Origin: Welwitschia mirabilis | Lineage: Eukaryota > Gnetophyta > Gnetopsida > Welwitschiales | Assembly: GCA_051453625.1 (NCBI GenBank) | Contig: JBOZIK010000001.1 | Coordinates: forward strand, 167,713,671-167,777,670 | Direction: 5' to 3' | Length of the DNA: 64,000 bases | Shown here: piece after piece, positions 60,111-64,000 of the stretch | Numbering within the stretch: the stretch's first letter is position 1 | Layout: every line of letters begins with the position of its first letter | Notes under the pieces: model-generated | What the model was told of the DNA's origin: nothing | The model's database searches: none | The model's input: the letters and a program-made list of their open reading frames with translations, nothing else | Program-made: the position numbers and the translations under genes

Positions 60111-60440
60111 CCCCTTTATGTCTATTCCCCTATAAAACCGAGTTTTCTATATCTTCTAGTCTCAAGGGATGTTTTCTCCCCAGTCCATCAGTAGTTCTAT
60201 GCTCTTTTTTGTCCGTTTTCTACATGTGTTATGCTATACTAGATAGGTAGATTCCCATGACTACGTCATTGAGAGGTGCTTTTGCCCTCATTTTGGCCTA
60301 TTTCTTAAGTCCCTCTTTACCAGTTAGTGGACTACTTCCCTTTTTATGAACAGTTCAATTATCCTATTATTCCTAGGTGTTTTTTTCCCCTGATGTACAT
60401 TTTCTAGTTTAATATACATACCTTTTTCTAAAAAAAAAAC

Positions 60441-63400
60441 ATATATCTTAATTGATATTAAGTATTCATTAATATTTTTCTTACATGGTTACAAAATTAT
60501 TTAAAATATCTCACCCTCATATGAAATTATATTGTTCTTATTCAATAATATTAAGAATTAGTTTTTGCAAATTTCTAGCTAAACACTTATTCTAAACTTT
60601 ATAAAAAAATTCAATAAAGCAATTCATCTTCAATTTGAAATTAATCATGGGTCTTTTAACTTAGAAAAAATCCTTATGATACCTCTATTAATATTTATTC
60701 CTAAAGATATATTATTAATATACTATTAAATAATACTAAAATAATCATTACTTATAAGTGGTGAACTTTACTTAAAACTAATTAACTAAACTATCCTCAT
60801 TAGGTGCCTTCCTATTAGCTACATTAAAGTATGCTTCTTAGAGATCTTATAAAGTAATAGATTCCTCAAGAAGTTCAAAATAGTTTTTACAAAGTCTTAT
60901 TTAAATAATAGAGCTACTTTTCATAGAGCTATTATGGTCAAAATATTCAAGTTTGGTAACTCATTTAAAATGTTGAGTTATTTTAGAAAAATATATTTAA
61001 GATCACTTATGATTTAAAAAAACCAAGAAAAATCCTCATATTTAGATTTTGTCATCATTAGATTTGATAAATTTATATAATTTTTTAGCTATAGAATATT
61101 GAATATTTAACCAATGCAATCTACTTTTGGTTAGAGTACTTTAAGCATAGTAAAACTCCCATTGATGTTGAACTACTTTGGCCTTTAATATTTAAGCACG
61201 CAAAGAAGAATTAAATGGATATGTCTAAATAGCCTAATTAAATTAATTAATAGCTAAAGTAAACCTATGATATTCACTTCATTGAAGATTAGCCACTTAC
61301 TTGAATGCATATCTACAATAATAATGAACATACAATATAGAAAATTTCCATAAAAAATGCCATCCCGAGGAGCTTATGGATTAAAGATATACATTCCTAG
61401 TTATAAAAAAAGATTTTTCCTATTATATCCCATAAAAATAGATGGATTCAGATGAAATAGATACTTCTTGTTTAGTGTCGTTATAAGAAAAATTAATCTC
61501 AAAATAAAATTATTTTATGATCTAATATAATTATAGATTAATAGATGTTAGTGTAGTAAATAAGCCTCTAAAATAATTTTGAAGAGTTCTTCAACTTTAT
61601 CTGAATGCTATTTAATATTCTTAAAATTTCCATTAAAGTCCAAGAAATTTGTAGAAGGGTAGTTTAAAGTTCAATTCATAGTTTAGTTATTTCATTAAAA
61701 TGATTAAAAGTGTATATAAATCATACTTAGATAAAGTAAAGCTAATATTTTGAATTTATGATTTCTATCTAGAATGAAAGGTGATAAAAAAGGCTCTCTG
61801 TTTATTAGGATGACTTGTAGTAATGACATAACATCTTTTGATAAAAATACTAGAAATCATATAAATTTTTAACTTATTAGGGGAAAAGAGTTAGGATTCT
61901 AGCATAAAATTAGAAGTAATGTAATAATACACTACTTTCAAGTTTATTTATAAGACCTTGCATGTTCAATGAAATAATATTCAAAAAAATTATTATGGCT
62001 TAGTCTCATTTGATGGATGAAAGAGACTCATAAATATATTCATTCTATTAGCTTACATTGAATCTAAAAGAACAAAAAATGCATTATTTATGCTTTTATC
62101 TATAATATTAGCTTGTTGTATAGCTAAAGTGTTTAGGACATCTTTGATATTCATTTTCTATGAACTTAGAGTTATAAGAACAACTTATTAAGACATTCTA
62201 ATTGTCCAAAGAATGACTTGAAGATTGTCTTTTCTTATTATGGACTATCTAATAACCATCCTGATCCAGTTAGAATTGTAATATTTTAGTATCATAAGTC
62301 CATTTGATTAAGGCATGGTTATTGACTATGTTCATCATCTAGAGATGATCTAGTTGGATAATCCAATGAGATTGACTATAAGTTATCAAAGGAAAAAGAA
62401 CCAAAAACAAAATTTCACCAAGAAGATATTACAACTTTCTTTTATTTTTAAGGTTAACTCTANNNNTTATACTTAAGAGTAGAATAATGTAAATATATAT
62501 ATCCTTCTTAATGGAAGACATAAAAGGAGTTAAAAAATTATAATAAATAATAAATGTGTAAAAAATTTACCACTTACTTTTAGTCAAAAAACTTTTTTAT
62601 GATTCATGATGTCAATTTCCCCTAGATATTTAATATTTAACCTATTCATAAAATACTTAGTATTTTTTTGTAGTATTTTACTATTGAAACCAACAATCTC
62701 ATACTTAACTTTTATAAAATTAAGAGGTAATTTGGATAATTAAATAAAGCATAGAATCCAATTAAGCTTCTTACCAGTAACATTTATGTTAAATTCTTAT
62801 GGTCAAGCAATCATAATAGTATGAAATTGATGAAAAATGCATAGAGTTAATGATTTCTCAATAGAAAATTTATAATAGAATTCAACAAGGAAAAAGTTTT
62901 GAATGTGATGTCATGCATGCTCTATAGTGAGGCCATGTCTAGAAAATTAATTTATATTTTTAATGAAAGTGATGAAGTTTATGGTAGATAATTAAGAACT
63001 TGTAAGGAAGTATAACATGAATTATATTAAAAAATGTATTCCTTTAAAAAAAATATGAGAAAGAGAAAAATCAATAGAGATATTAATCTCTTCACTTTCA
63101 AAAGTGAGGTGACAGAGTTGTTTTGGAGTAATTTTGTATGGATTTCATTCATCAAAATCAATGAAACAAGAGGAGATTTTGATCTTTGAAATGCAACCCC
63201 TTTTGCTAAAGGTACATTTAAAACATTTTCATCCATATGAGCAATGATGAGTAACTAAAAGTATTCAAATAAAATAACAAATAAAATTTAACCTTTAAAG
63301 TCATTTGAAAAATAAGTTATATTTGATGTAAAATAAATCTTAATACTTGCTCAAAACATTTCATGCATGCCCCACAAACACTCTTACATATTATTTACAT

Positions 63401-63827
63401 ATTATCTCTTTAGAAAAGATATATTAAAATTTATCTTATTTATAATACTACTTTATAATGGCTAGTATTGTAAAAGTTAAAATTCAATAATAAAGAAATA
63501 ATGATGTTTACCATAAATCTTATTTAGTAAAAGATTTTTTTTACCTTGTAATTTTGAAAAAATTCAAGACCCATACTATTTTTAAATCATATGATTAAAC
63601 TCTATGTTAAAGAAGAGTTTATTACAAAAGGTATAAGAGTGGTAATTTCATATATTTTTCTTGCAAATGATACTATTATAATCATTTTTACATTAGCAAT
63701 TTTATGGGGGTTTGAAAAAAGCATTTGGCATCAAAAGAAAAGGCTATATTAGTAGAAATAATTTGTTAGTTAGACAGGGGTAAGGTAGAGCTACGGTTTT
63801 GAGTCTTTAGGGCTTTTTCTCATAAGT
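60441..63827. other. AT-rich spacer
   Basis: No gene recognised. A minus-strand scrap at about 61,260-61,460 (IIIVDMHSSKWLIFNEVNII) faintly recalls a retroelement integrase core but is not sufficient. A 4-N run lies at 62,463-62,466. A 69-codon minus-strand frame (63,236-63,027) has no known motif. Confidence 0.4.
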
Positions 63828-63881
63828 GAAGTAATGCTTATAGTGCTCAGAGTCGAAGTGATGCTTACAGTGCTCAAAGTC
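63828..63881. repeat. 27-bp tandem repeat, two copies
   Basis: GAAGTAATGCTTATAGTGCT with CAGAGTC, and GAAGTGATGCTTACAGTGCT with CAAAGTC, follow each other directly (63,828-63,854 and 63,855-63,881) with three mismatches. Confidence 0.85.
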
Positions 63882-64000
63882 GGCATGTATTCCATGCATC
63901 ATCAAAGTTCCTTTCTAGTGTGTGGACTAACAGTAGAGGTTTTATTTAGTAGCACTTTTGGTTCTTTAAAGGTAGAATTTCAATGACAACAACTTTTCTT
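63882..64000. other. Right edge of the window
   Basis: Mixed-composition sequence with no open frame long enough to call. Confidence 0.4.

Larger units (their letters stand above)
58723..60439 (+). mobile_element. GC-richer chimeric block ending in an A-run
   Basis: The block starts with TGTAACACCCCG (58,723-58,734), a form common at the 5' end of plant gypsy LTRs. It carries a TATA-like CTATATATATAAT (58,828-58,840) and a broken reading frame from an ATG at 58,881, includes a J-domain remnant, and ends CTTTTTCT followed by ten A (60,430-60,439). The A-run suggests retroposition, either as the 3' part of the LINE or as a separate retroposed transcript. Which is correct cannot be decided here. 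Confidence 0.45.

Noticed and set aside
61260-61460. Possible integrase core on the minus strand
   Set aside because: Only a weak resemblance over about 20 residues and no second motif nearby.

Overview
This window looks like nuclear DNA of a land plant. One end carries a spliced plant-type gene in fairly GC-rich sequence. The rest, about 61 kb, is AT-rich and made of old, mutated transposable elements of typical plant families: En/Spm (CACTA), Ty1/copia, Ty3/gypsy, L1-type LINE and a tRNA-like SINE. I see no bacterial-style operons, rRNA, tRNA genes or CRISPR. The species cannot be named from what is visible. Fourteen runs of N (100 to 865 nt) plus one 4-nt run break the sequence.

Layout. 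1-1825 (minus strand): the first two exons of an uncharacterised gene that runs off the left edge, with a 1.6 kb first intron and its upstream region to about 2.4 kb. 2.4-5.6 kb: AT-rich spacer with a 60-bp tandem repeat and a SINE flanked by a perfect 11-bp target-site duplication. 5.6 to about 20.8 kb: a decayed CACTA element on the plus strand, with its left end, TNP2-type transposase pieces and a Transposase_24-type second gene. 20.8-22.2 kb: a possible hAT-type scrap followed by the 3' part of a Ty1/copia polyprotein. About 23.8-46.0 kb: a large Ty3/gypsy (Athila/Tat-like) element on the minus strand, with diverged LTRs at both ends, gag, reverse transcriptase, RNase H and integrase remnants. 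A second LTR element (30,030-36,930) is nested inside it. 46-52.7 kb: AT-rich spacer with a 211-bp tandem repeat. 52.7-58.7 kb: a plant L1-type LINE (ORF1 with a CCHC knuckle; ORF2 with endonuclease, reverse transcriptase and zf-RVT). 58.7-60.44 kb: a GC-richer block with its own TATA-like box, a broken reading frame, a degenerate DnaJ (J) domain and a terminal A-run. 60.44-64 kb: AT-rich spacer.

How it fits together. Only the gene at the left edge is likely to be a functional host gene. All transposon genes seen are pseudogenes with many stops and frameshifts. A recurrent pattern concerns the gaps: at five of them the sequence after the gap restarts with a copy of the sequence before it. Collapsing these copies would restore ordinary single-copy CACTA and LINE architectures, so part of the apparent duplication may be an assembly product. 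The most unusual biological signal is the J-domain remnant at about 59.88-60.04 kb, in which the essential HPD tripeptide reads HQA.
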